Shown here one piece after another: positions 43,101-50,240 of a DNA stretch of 57,976 nucleotides. A model generated the notes under the pieces. That model had not been told where the DNA came from and made no database searches. It saw nothing but the letters and a program-made list of their open reading frames with translations. The DNA is taken from NCBI GenBank assembly GCA_025363015.1, contig JANYEQ010000073.1:1-57976 (forward strand), given 5' to 3'. The DNA is from Bacteroidota bacterium (GTDB taxonomy: Bacteria; Bacteroidota; Bacteroidia; B-17B0; Aurantibacillaceae). The position numbers were made by a program, and so were the translations under genes. Within the stretch, counting starts at the first letter, position 1. Each line of letters begins with the position of its first letter.

Positions 43101-44493
43101 GCAAATAGACAATTAAAATTATAATTTGCCCAAATACAGCACTGTTCATCATTTTTCCTGCGGAATATTTCACCTCCTTATCCATATCCCCTTGTGATAG
43201 AGGCGAGATGGTATTAGGTTTTTTATTATGTGTTAACTGATGCATAACCGCTTCTACAATAATTACAGCGCCATCTACAATCAATCCAAAATCTAATGCC
43301 CCTAAACTCATTAAATTTCCACTAACACCAAACGTATTCATCAATATAATTGCAAATAACATGGCAAGTGGGATAACAGAGGCCACTAATAAACCAGCGC
43401 GTACATTACCTAAAAACAAAACCAAAACAAAAATAACAATGAGCGCCCCTTCCATTAAATTTTGTTCAACAGTACCAATGGCATTATTTACCATTTTAGT
43501 TCTATCTAAAAAAGGCTCAATAATTACCCCTTCTGGTAAAGTTTTTTGAATTTGTACAACACGCTTTTTTACATTTTTTATAACCTCACTACTATTTGCT
43601 CCTTTCAGCATCATAACTACAGCGCCAGACACCTCACCCTTATCGTTATAACACATGGCACCATAACGTGTTGCATACCCAATATTTACATCTGCTACAT
43701 CCCTAATAAATAAAGGTAATCCGCCTTGAGTAGCCTTTATAGAAATATTTTTAATATCATCTATAGAACCAATTAATCCTTCGCTTCTAATAAACAATAC
43801 TGTGGCACCCTTTTCAATATAGGCTCCGCCCGTGTTTTGATTATTTTTTTCGAGTGCAGAAAAAACATCGTTAATAGTAATGTTGTAAGACTGCAGCTTA
43901 TTTGGGTTAACGGCTATTTCGTACTGTTTTAATTTTCCACCAAAACTACTAACCTCAGCAACTCCTTTAACGCCTAATAACTGACGACGAACTATCCAAT
44001 CTTGTATCGTTCGTAAATCTGTTTCATTAAATTTATTTTCATACCCTTCTTTTGGTCTTACAACATATTGATATATTTCGCCGAGGCCTGTTGTAACTGG
44101 TCCTAATTCGGGTATACCAATGTTTGCTGGAATTTGAGTTTGTACCTTTTGCAAACGTTCGGCTACTTGTTGCCGTGCCCAATAAATATCTATTTCATCA
44201 TTAAAAACAATGGTTACTAATGATAATCCAAATCTAGAAAAACTACGAATTTCTTTTAATCCAGAAATATTATTATTGGCTTGTTCGATAGGAAAAGTAA
44301 CTAGTCGTTCAATATCTACAGCGCCATAAGATGGGGCTACAGTAATAACCTGCACCTGATTATTAGTAATATCAGGCACAGCATCTATTGGCAACTTGGT
44401 TACTTGAAGTACACCATAAACTATAAGTGCAATGGTAAAGAGCCCTACAATGAGTTTGTTTTTTATAGAAAACTCTATAATTTTATTAAGCAT
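40141..44493 (-). CDS. CusA/CzcA-type RND pump fused to a TolC-like outer-membrane factor
   Basis: The 1450-residue product joins a complete heavy-metal RND permease (about 1-1040) to a TolC-type channel (about 1060-1450). Pump features are the N-terminal IPIDAVPDITNNQVQV segment, periplasmic pore loops, GLIVDGAVIIVEAVMHQL and twelve membrane segments. A hydrophobic stretch then a signal-peptide-like end (LTILILALFLCSTNSKTQAQ, about 1035-1054) leads into a TolC domain with paired coiled coils. This fusion is known in Bacteroidota. Since the RND C-terminus is cytoplasmic, the internal hydrophobic segment is needed to carry the TolC part across the membrane, and cleavage after QAQ may release it. 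Together with the adaptor and CDF it should export divalent or monovalent metals. Confidence 0.9.
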   Translation of the reverse strand: MLNKIIEFSIKNKLIVGLFTIALIVYGVLQVTKLPIDAVPDITNNQVQVITVAPSYGAVDIERLVTFPIEQANNNISGLKEIRSFSRFGLSLVTIVFNDEIDIYWARQQVAERLQKVQTQIPANIGIPELGPVTTGLGEIYQYVVRPKEGYENKFNETDLRTIQDWIVRRQLLGVKGVAEVSSFGGKLKQYEIAVNPNKLQSYNITINDVFSALEKNNQNTGGAYIEKGATVLFIRSEGLIGSIDDIKNISIKATQGGLPLFIRDVADVNIGYATRYGAMCYNDKGEVSGAVVMMLKGANSSEVIKNVKKRVVQIQKTLPEGVIIEPFLDRTKMVNNAIGTVEQNLMEGALIVIFVLVLFLGNVRAGLLVASVIPLAMLFAIILMNTFGVSGNLMSLGALDFGLIVDGAVIIVEAVMHQLTHNKKPNTISPLSQGDMDKEVKYSAGKMMNSAVFGQIIILIVYLPIFTLQGIEGKMFKPMAQTVAFALLGAFILSLTYIPMMSALVLSKKSKHKPNISDKIMTIIETAYQSRLGKVIRFPKTILLIVILLFVSAIITITCLGGEFIPALEEGDFAVESRILTGSNLKVSIQSFSKTAKILKDKFPEVEKVVTKIGSGEIPTDPMPIEAADIMIILKNKSDWTSAKTFNELAEKMGKAIEDVPGITTSFQYPVQMRFNELMTGAKQDVVCKIFGENLDTLSLYADKLGEIVTTVNGAKNVYVEPVTGMPQVVIEYNRANIAQYNLNISDVNRVINSAFAGQSAGLVFEDEKRFDLVVRLDTSKRNSLEDIQNLLIPTPLATQIPLYLLADVKIKNGPNQIQREDAKRRIIVGFNVRGRDVQSIVEELQKKVDKQLKFPTGYYVTYGGTFENLNAAKNRLMIAVPVSLVLIFILLFFAFNSAKQGLLIYSAIPLSAIGGIFFLAMRGMPFSISAGVGFIALFGVAVLNGIVLIAEFNRLKKDGLTDLKQIVLEGTKLRLRPVLMTAFVASLGFLPMALSNGAGAEVQRPLATVVIGGLMLATFLTLFVLPILYISSERKFKLKTKRLTILILALFLCSTNSKTQAQTLVTLQGAIDMALKNNLQIKGEKQKLDYQQKIIKTAFNIPLTTILAEYGQINSIYADNRFGISQSFNFPTVYKKQKNLLTEHWKVALLDLTLKEAELKKAVSQTFYELIYLKEKETLLLKSDSIYSEFLKKSELRLKNGESNILEKITAESQRGNIALQLKQLMIEKETINLQFQLLLNTEFKVAPNESAFKITTPITADSNLITNHPILKIVDQQQKASLAALKLEKSKLLPEINLGYYSMSMRGTGADNVLYSGSSRFQSAQFSIGIPLFYGAQKAKISTSKIYQSFNENNYLLQKQLLQKQYQAFYLQYKNQAEAINYYEQTALPNAKLILETANKQFVNGEINYLDWVMLTNQAINIKSNYIDAVKSYNELVIQFNYITSKL

Positions 44494-44576
44494 AATTTTT
44501 TATTATTAATTTTTTAAATTACATTAAAGGATAACGAAAGCAACGCTTACTTTATCACAAAAAAAGAAAATAAGAA

Positions 44577-44966
44577 TTAACAAAATTTTGGCGGTTGCCA
44601 GATAGAAGAAAGATACGCTGAACTAATAAAATCAGCTGAATGAGTATTGTAAAATTTATATACCGTAGAAACAGGTTTTAATGCTAATTGAAAATTAGTA
44701 AAAGGCAAAAAACCAATACTGGTTATATTGTTACAGGTAGTGTCAGATTTAAATGGCAACTGCATATCCTCTGGTGTATTGCCATCACCATCATCGGCCA
44801 AAACATAGTGATTTACTAAAAAATCAACTGGCGAAATGGTTTCGTTTTGTTTTTTATGATCAATATAATGTTTTACAAGTAAGGGTAGTTTTAACAACTG
44901 ATGAGCTTCTGTATTTGCACACAAAAAAACAAACAGTAAAAATATTGAGATTGATTTTTTCAACAT
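44577..44966 (-). CDS. Small secreted protein at the head of the metal-efflux operon
   Basis: The start is taken at the ATG at 44966, giving 129 residues with a signal peptide (MLKKSISIFLLFVFLCANTEA, H following); an earlier in-frame ATG adds 5 residues. The mature part has three His-rich turns (HQLLKLPLLVKHYIDHKK, then LVNHY), an Asp-rich loop (ADDGDGNTPEDM) like an EF-hand or calcium loop, LPFKSDTTCNN, and an IWQPPKFC end. I do not recognise a named family. Its place 83 bases before the CusA gene, in the same direction, suggests a periplasmic metal-binding partner, inferred from context. Confidence 0.65.
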   Translation of the reverse strand: MLKKSISIFLLFVFLCANTEAHQLLKLPLLVKHYIDHKKQNETISPVDFLVNHYVLADDGDGNTPEDMQLPFKSDTTCNNITSIGFLPFTNFQLALKPVSTVYKFYNTHSADFISSAYLSSIWQPPKFC

Positions 44967-45034
44967 TATAAAGGTAAGCAAAAAAATTAAATTAACTAAA
45001 ATGCACTATTATTAAAAAATGCCATTATTATTGG

Positions 45035-45358
45035 CTATTGAAGAACGCCTATATCTTTGCCCACTTGCATAAAAAATGTTTTTACAGCTTCGGCAGTTTT
45101 TGTATCGCTGGTAGCGCGAACATAAGTATCGGTAAGCGTCATTATATTTTGATGGTAAAATTTTTTCATTTCATCAATGCTCATGTCTTTTGTCCATAAA
45201 TCAATCCGCATGGTATTATTTTCTTTGGCATCCCAAAGTGCTAACATAATGCTTTTGCTTTCGCTTTTTTCGCCACTATCGGGGGCTTCCCAAAGTATTT
45301 GTGTGGGTAAATGATTTTCATCTACGGTAACAGTAAATTTTATTTCGGTGGTTTTCAT
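45035..45358 (-). CDS. gldC: Gliding motility protein GldC
   Basis: The 107-residue protein matches GldC, a small cytoplasmic protein found in gliding Bacteroidota. It has the N-terminal KFTVTVDENHLPTQILWEAP (about 7-26), a central ESKSIMLALWDAKENNTMRIDLWTKDM region and a final SIDEMKKFYHQNIMTLTDTY. GldC is usually near gldB; here no gldB is visible. It is not itself a T9SS signal protein but fits with the T9SS-type signals found in this window. It starts 67 bases downstream of the OmpA-family gene on the same strand, so the two may be cotranscribed. Confidence 0.88.
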   Translation of the reverse strand: MKTTEIKFTVTVDENHLPTQILWEAPDSGEKSESKSIMLALWDAKENNTMRIDLWTKDMSIDEMKKFYHQNIMTLTDTYVRATSDTKTAEAVKTFFMQVGKDIGVLQ

Positions 45359-45418
45359 TTTGTAATTACAATAAAACTATCTGCAGATGATGCGAATAGA
45401 GATGGTTAAATGCTTATA

Positions 45419-47320
45419 CTAATTTTCTAATATTTTAAATTCTACTCTTCGGTTTTGGGCATGTTCAATTTCGTTACACGTAGCAGTATTGCCGCATTTG
45501 TTTAATAATTTAGCTTCGCCATAACCAACAGAAATAATACGCTCGCGTTCAATACCTGAAGCACAAATATAATCAGTAGCCGATTTTGCCCTTAGTTGGC
45601 TTAGTTTTAAGTTATCAGCATCATTACCCTTACTATCGGTGTGGGCACTTAATTCTATTTTTAATGTTTTGTTTGTGTTTAATACCAATATTACTTTATC
45701 TAATACTTCTTTTGCTGGCGGAAGCAAATCCGTTTTATTACTTTCAAATAAAATACTTTCAATAATTGTTTTTGTTTTGTTATTTTTCTTGGGTTCTAAT
45801 AAACCTAACCAGGGGTCATCAATATCTATTTCGCGTAAGCGAGTAATTTCTGATTCTAAGGGTTTATAATTAAATTTTGTACCGCGTTCATGCGTCATAA
45901 TTTTTACCAAATTGTCATCGCTACTATACACAACAATATTATTAAACACATCTAAAATGTTTTCAGTGTTTTCGGCACTTAAATAAAAACGTTTTAAAAA
46001 AGGTAAGTATTTAAATTTAAAAGAACCAAAATCATCAGTTGTAGCGCTATCAATTACCTGATAGGCATCGTTTAATAAAACAATTTTTAATTTGCCAATA
46101 GGGTTATTTACATTATCACCAAATAACTTTGCTTTTACATCCATTTTCATTTCCTCATCTGCCACACTTATATCATTGTATGTTTGGTTGTAATCTGAAG
46201 TTACTTTAAACGATTTTCGGCCCCCAGCCAATGTATCAAAGTTGCCAATTAATTTATCGTCTTTATTCAAAAAATCTAATTTTTCGCCGCCACCTACTTC
46301 ACCAGCATCAACGCCAATAAAGTAGGTATTATCGGGTTTAATGTTTTCGAACACAAAAGTACCTAGTATGTTTGTGGTTGTTTTTTTAATAATAGTATTA
46401 CGCTTATTTGATAAATAAATTGTTTTTTTTGCAAAAAACTTTTTTTGTTTGGTCGAAGCCAATACCAATTTACCACCAATGTTGGTTGTATAATTATTAT
46501 CAATGCCATTTTTTACTTCTTCGGGGCTTAACTGCCATTCGCAAAAATTAGCAATGGATTTAGATGTGGCAATGGTTTTATTTTTAGATGTAATTAAGGT
46601 AAACATACTTGTATTCGCATCTAAACCCCTAGTATCTAATTTAATTTTAGAAATAACACTGGCTTTTACACCTGTAAACGAAAAAGCTCCAAAACGATTG
46701 GTAAACGTGCTTTTTATAGTTTTGTTTTTTGAATCTACTAAATAAATTTGGCAATTATTTATAGTAAGCTTTGTGTTATTATTTAAACAAATTTTTCCTG
46801 CATAAATAACCGTGGGTTCGCTAATTTGTTGAGGACTAATTACAGCTTCTAGTTCGGGTTTTTGAGATTTAATTATCTTAGTTAAAAAATGATTGTTGTA
46901 GGCTGTATCGTCAATCATTTTTGATTTACCATCAAATATTATTTTGTGAAAAGCTTTTTTAAAAACAGTAGTATCAACGTCTTCATCGGTTTTATAATAA
47001 AAGGGTACGTTTAATTCATATATCATTTCAATATGTTGTTTATCTTCGGGAATGTTGTTTGCAACAATTTCTAAAAACATAACAGGGCATTGTGGATGCT
47101 GAAAATAAACATGATAAATTTTACCAAAACCAAATTTTAATTGAACATCTGCTTTATTTTTTGTATTAACGCTTTGTAAAGTTGTAGTGCCATTTTTAAC
47201 GGTTATAGCTACTTTGGTAACAGGCTCGTTATTTAATTGTGTATGCCCTATAACAACTATTTGCGAAAAATAATTAGTAATAAACAAAAAAGAAAGTACT
47301 AAAAAAAGAAACTGTTTCAT
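45419..47320 (-). CDS. OmpA-family outer membrane protein
   Basis: The 633-residue protein has a signal peptide (MKQFLFLVLSFLFITNYFS, Q next). Three or four carboxypeptidase-regulatory-like Ig modules (about 25-110, 165-260, 275-345, 385-460) precede the C-terminal OmpA peptidoglycan-binding domain (about 515-633). The latter includes ILFESNKTDL, IELSAHTDSKG, LSQLRAKSATDYI, RIISVGYGEA and HAQNRRVEF. It should sit at the outer membrane or periplasm and grip the cell wall. It ends at 45419 and is followed by gldC. It is 6 bases after the subtilase stop, so a transcript subtilase-OmpA-gldC is likely. Confidence 0.87.
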   Translation of the reverse strand: MKQFLFLVLSFLFITNYFSQIVVIGHTQLNNEPVTKVAITVKNGTTTLQSVNTKNKADVQLKFGFGKIYHVYFQHPQCPVMFLEIVANNIPEDKQHIEMIYELNVPFYYKTDEDVDTTVFKKAFHKIIFDGKSKMIDDTAYNNHFLTKIIKSQKPELEAVISPQQISEPTVIYAGKICLNNNTKLTINNCQIYLVDSKNKTIKSTFTNRFGAFSFTGVKASVISKIKLDTRGLDANTSMFTLITSKNKTIATSKSIANFCEWQLSPEEVKNGIDNNYTTNIGGKLVLASTKQKKFFAKKTIYLSNKRNTIIKKTTTNILGTFVFENIKPDNTYFIGVDAGEVGGGEKLDFLNKDDKLIGNFDTLAGGRKSFKVTSDYNQTYNDISVADEEMKMDVKAKLFGDNVNNPIGKLKIVLLNDAYQVIDSATTDDFGSFKFKYLPFLKRFYLSAENTENILDVFNNIVVYSSDDNLVKIMTHERGTKFNYKPLESEITRLREIDIDDPWLGLLEPKKNNKTKTIIESILFESNKTDLLPPAKEVLDKVILVLNTNKTLKIELSAHTDSKGNDADNLKLSQLRAKSATDYICASGIERERIISVGYGEAKLLNKCGNTATCNEIEHAQNRRVEFKILEN

Positions 47321-47326
47321 TAAAAG

Positions 47327-48937
47327 TTACATTTTACTTTTTGTAAATTTTTCGGCTAATTTAATGGCTTCATATAAATTTACAATACCGCCATTTTTAC
47401 CTAACGAGTTAAATTTAACTAGTTCATCTTTACTACCCGGCTTTAAAACCTTAGCTTTTTTGTATGTTTTTAAACTACTTTTAATAAGTATTTTTTTAAT
47501 TTGCTGTGGGGTTAAACTTGGGTAATACGATTTTAAAACTGCCGCAACACCACAAGTAACAGGCGTTGCCATACTTGTACCACTTGCATCTTTATATTCG
47601 TTTTTTGGTGTAGTTGAATAAATATCTACGCCAGGCGCAAAAATATCAACCGTTTTTTTACCATAATTACTAAAGGTTGCTACAATTTTTTCGTTTGGTT
47701 TCCAGCTTAAAGCGCCTACATCCATAAAGTTTGTAGCTTCTTTTCCGCTTTCGTATTTTTTACAAGGGTAATGTACTACTTCATCAATATTTGTATGATC
47801 GTTACCGGCTGCGTGCATTAATAAAACGCCTTTACTTTCGGCATATTTAACGGCATCGTCAACTACTTTTTTATCCCAACTGTATTTTTTACCAAAGCTC
47901 ATATTTAATATTTTAGCTCCGTTGTCAACAGCATATCTAATACCATTTGCTATGTCTTTATCGCGCTCATCGCCACTTGGCACGCAACGTATAGCCATAA
48001 TTTTTACGTCGGCAGCTACGCCATCCATACCCACACCATTTTTACGAGAGGCTGCTATAATACCCGATACGTGTGTGCCATGAAAACTATTAGGTCCATT
48101 ACAATCGGCATTACCATAAAATCTATCGTTAGGGTTGTTGTAGTCGTCGCCCACTATGTTGCGAGGATCAAATGCTAAATTTAAACCACATTCAACGTAC
48201 GAACGATAGGTGTCATAGCCTTCATTAATATTTTCTAAAGCTTCGTCTAAGGTTGCACCATCTTTAGCAAGCATAGTGCCTGCAATTAACTTCATTTGTT
48301 TGTCTTGCTTATCGGTTGCATCAAACTTTTTTAAGTTTTCGCCCGTTACCTTATCTACTTTTTGTTGTTCTTTAATGGTAGTGTTTAATTTTGTTAAGCC
48401 TTCTTTTAAAAACTTTAGTTGGTTATAGCCCCCTTCAAATTTATCTTTAGTAGTTGTAAATTCTTTCAGCAGTTCTTGATAAAAAGCATATTCTTTTTTA
48501 TCTTCTTTCGTGGAAAAATCGGCTAAGCTTTTACCATCGTATTTTGGTTTTAGTTTACGAATTAAGCGTGTAACCTCTAGGTTTTCGTCATCTACATTTT
48601 TACCATCTTTTCCGCCAATAAAATTCCAACCATGTATATCATCAATGTATCCGTTTTTGTCGTCATCAATACCGTTACCAGCAATTTCGCCAGGGTTTGT
48701 CCACATTACCTCTTTTAAATCTTCGTGGTTAAAATCAACACCACTATCAATTACACCTACAATAACAGTGGTAGATTTTTTGTCTTTTAAAAGCTCTTGG
48801 TAGCTTCGCTCTGTACTTACCCCATTTACTTTATCGTTGGTGGGATCTAAATTAAACCAATTATCGGGGCGTTTGGTATCTTGGGCTTTAAAAAATAAAG
48901 CGGATAATAGAGCTACTGAAAGAAATATTTTTTTCAT
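47327..48937 (-). CDS. Secreted subtilisin-like serine peptidase (S8 family)
   Basis: The 536-residue protein has a signal peptide (MKKIFLSVALLSALFFKA, Q next). The catalytic triad is intact: Asp64 in IVGVIDSGVDFNHEDL, His286 in FHGTHVSGII and Ser455 in SGTSMATPVTCGVAA. A large charged, Lys-rich insertion of about 150 residues (about 100-250) separates the Asp and His motifs, longer than in plain subtilisins. There is no recognisable T9SS C-terminal domain, so it probably stays in the periplasm or outer membrane. It lies directly upstream of the OmpA-family gene. Confidence 0.93.
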   Translation of the reverse strand: MKKIFLSVALLSALFFKAQDTKRPDNWFNLDPTNDKVNGVSTERSYQELLKDKKSTTVIVGVIDSGVDFNHEDLKEVMWTNPGEIAGNGIDDDKNGYIDDIHGWNFIGGKDGKNVDDENLEVTRLIRKLKPKYDGKSLADFSTKEDKKEYAFYQELLKEFTTTKDKFEGGYNQLKFLKEGLTKLNTTIKEQQKVDKVTGENLKKFDATDKQDKQMKLIAGTMLAKDGATLDEALENINEGYDTYRSYVECGLNLAFDPRNIVGDDYNNPNDRFYGNADCNGPNSFHGTHVSGIIAASRKNGVGMDGVAADVKIMAIRCVPSGDERDKDIANGIRYAVDNGAKILNMSFGKKYSWDKKVVDDAVKYAESKGVLLMHAAGNDHTNIDEVVHYPCKKYESGKEATNFMDVGALSWKPNEKIVATFSNYGKKTVDIFAPGVDIYSTTPKNEYKDASGTSMATPVTCGVAAVLKSYYPSLTPQQIKKILIKSSLKTYKKAKVLKPGSKDELVKFNSLGKNGGIVNLYEAIKLAEKFTKSKM

Positions 48938-48983
48938 TGATGTGTGTATTAATGTTTAACAAATATAATTGTTTAAATAGATA

Positions 48984-49388
48984 TTAAAAACTGAAGAAAA
49001 AGAATACTACCGCAGCCCACTCGCGCTTTACATTACCTGCATGCCCAATGGTGGAGTGCGATGCGTTTTCAACAGTGCCATCGCTTTTTACATAGCCAAT
49101 GGTGGAGTGCGATGCGTTTTCAATAGTACCATCGCTTTTTACATAACCTTTTGTACTGTGACTACTGTTTTCAATAGTGCCATCGCTTTTAATGTAGCCA
49201 ATGGTAGAGTGCGATGAATTTTCAATAGTGCCATCGCTTTTTATATATCCTTTTGTGCTGTGGCTGCTGTTTTCAATAGTACCATCGCTTTTAACGTAAC
49301 CCGTGGTTGAATGGCTTCCGTTTTCAATGGTTTGAGCATTTACTCCGAATGTTAAACCTAATAATACTGTTGCTATTACTTTTTTCAT
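48984..49388 (-). CDS. Secreted 17-residue-repeat protein (beta-flower type)
   Basis: The 134-residue product has a signal peptide (MKKVIATVLLGLTFGVNA). Five near-identical 17-residue repeats of the form GYVKSDGTIENSSHSTK follow, with alternate last residues Lys and Ile, then a partial unit. It ends with GNVKREWAAVVFFFFSF, a short hydrophobic tail. A five-fold repeat of small strands with an aromatic end matches proteins described as five-fold beta-flower, but the assignment is by pattern only. It is a small surface or periplasmic protein. The gene starts 46 bases after the subtilase gene on the same strand and may be cotranscribed. Confidence 0.75.
   Translation of the reverse strand: MKKVIATVLLGLTFGVNAQTIENGSHSTTGYVKSDGTIENSSHSTKGYIKSDGTIENSSHSTIGYIKSDGTIENSSHSTKGYVKSDGTIENASHSTIGYVKSDGTVENASHSTIGHAGNVKREWAAVVFFFFSF
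49046..49300 (-). repeat. Five tandem 51-base coding repeats
   Basis: Units start at 49046, 49097, 49148, 49199 and 49250, each 51 bases, encoding 17 residues. Units are similar but not identical at the DNA level, so slippage or recombination could alter copy number without a frameshift. Confidence 0.85.
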
Positions 49389-49459
49389 AAAACCCGAGGT
49401 TAGTTTTTTAAATTTACAATTTATTTCAAAAATATAGTATTTATACTAAAGATTAGTTT

Positions 49460-49467
49460 TAATTTTG
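49460..49467 (+). promoter_or_regulatory. -7 promoter element for rpe
   Basis: TAATTTTG is an exact TAnnTTTG match, 16 bases before the rpe ATG. No clear -33 partner. Confidence 0.35.
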
Positions 49468-49482
49468 TTAAAACTATATAAA

Positions 49483-50133
49483 ATGAGCCATTTAATTGCC
49501 CCCTCTGTACTAAGCGCCAATTTTGCTAATTTACAAAGTGATATTGAAATGATTAATACAAGTGCTGCCGATTGGTTTCATGTAGATGTGATGGATGGAG
49601 TGTTTGTGCCTAATATTTCGTTTGGTTTCCCGGTAATTAAAGCTTTAAAAAAATTAGCAAAAAAACCTTTAGATGTACATTTAATGATTGTAGACCCTGA
49701 TAAATATACGCAAGCTTTTAAAGAGGTAGGAGCCGACATTTTAACGTTACATATTGAGGCCTGTAATCATTTACACCGCAGCATACAAAACATAAAAAAT
49801 TGTGGCATGAAGGCAGGCGTTGCCATTAATCCACACACTAATATTAGTTTGTTACATGATGTAATTACCGATATTGATTTGGTGTGTGTAATGAGTGTAA
49901 ACCCTGGCTTTGGTGGTCAAAAGTTTATTGAAAATACTTACGATAAAGTAAAAAGCTTAAAACAATTAATAGTAGCTAAAAATTCAAATGCGCTAATAGA
50001 AATTGATGGCGGTGTAGATTTAACTAATTATAAAAAACTAATTAGTTGTGGCGCTAATGTTTTAGTAGCGGGCAACACCGTGTTTTCGGCCCAAAAGCCA
50101 ATAGAGATGATTAGCCAATTAAAAACGGTATAG
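49483..50133 (+). CDS. rpe: Ribulose-phosphate 3-epimerase
   Basis: Rpe interconverts ribulose-5-phosphate and xylulose-5-phosphate in the pentose phosphate pathway. The start is placed at the ATG at 49483, giving 216 residues and the standard N-terminus MSHLIAPSVLSANF; a codon at 49465 would add six residues. Diagnostic motifs are HVDVMDGVFVPNISFG (about 32-47, metal His and Asp), DVHLMI (His), VNPGFGGQKFI and the second catalytic Asp in EIDGGV. It is probably monocistronic, with htpG 107 bases downstream on the same strand having its own promoter element. Confidence 0.95.
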   Translation: MSHLIAPSVLSANFANLQSDIEMINTSAADWFHVDVMDGVFVPNISFGFPVIKALKKLAKKPLDVHLMIVDPDKYTQAFKEVGADILTLHIEACNHLHRSIQNIKNCGMKAGVAINPHTNISLLHDVITDIDLVCVMSVNPGFGGQKFIENTYDKVKSLKQLIVAKNSNALIEIDGGVDLTNYKKLISCGANVLVAGNTVFSAQKPIEMISQLKTV

Positions 50134-50172
50134 TTTTATAATTGAAAAGCCACTTTTTAAATTACAATTTGT

Positions 50173-50215
50173 AATTGTCAAATTGTCACACTTTTACACA
50201 CTGGTATTATATTTG
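50173..50215 (+). promoter_or_regulatory. htpG promoter region with a duplicated AATTGTCA
   Basis: TATATTTG (50208-50215) is an exact TAnnTTTG -7 element 25 bases before the ATG. Upstream the octamer AATTGTCA occurs twice in tandem (50173-50188), overlapping the region where a -33 or an operator would sit. Heat-shock control is expected but not demonstrated. Confidence 0.5.
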
Positions 50216-50240
50216 ATTACCTTTTTTAAAATAAAACATT

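Noticed and set aside
39427-44000. Short plus-strand frames opposite the efflux operon
   Set aside because: They lie wholly opposite well-supported CDF and RND genes and lack signals of translation.
49046-49300. CRISPR-like array of 51-base repeats
   Set aside because: Repeats are directly adjacent with no spacers and are in frame within a signal-peptide-bearing gene.
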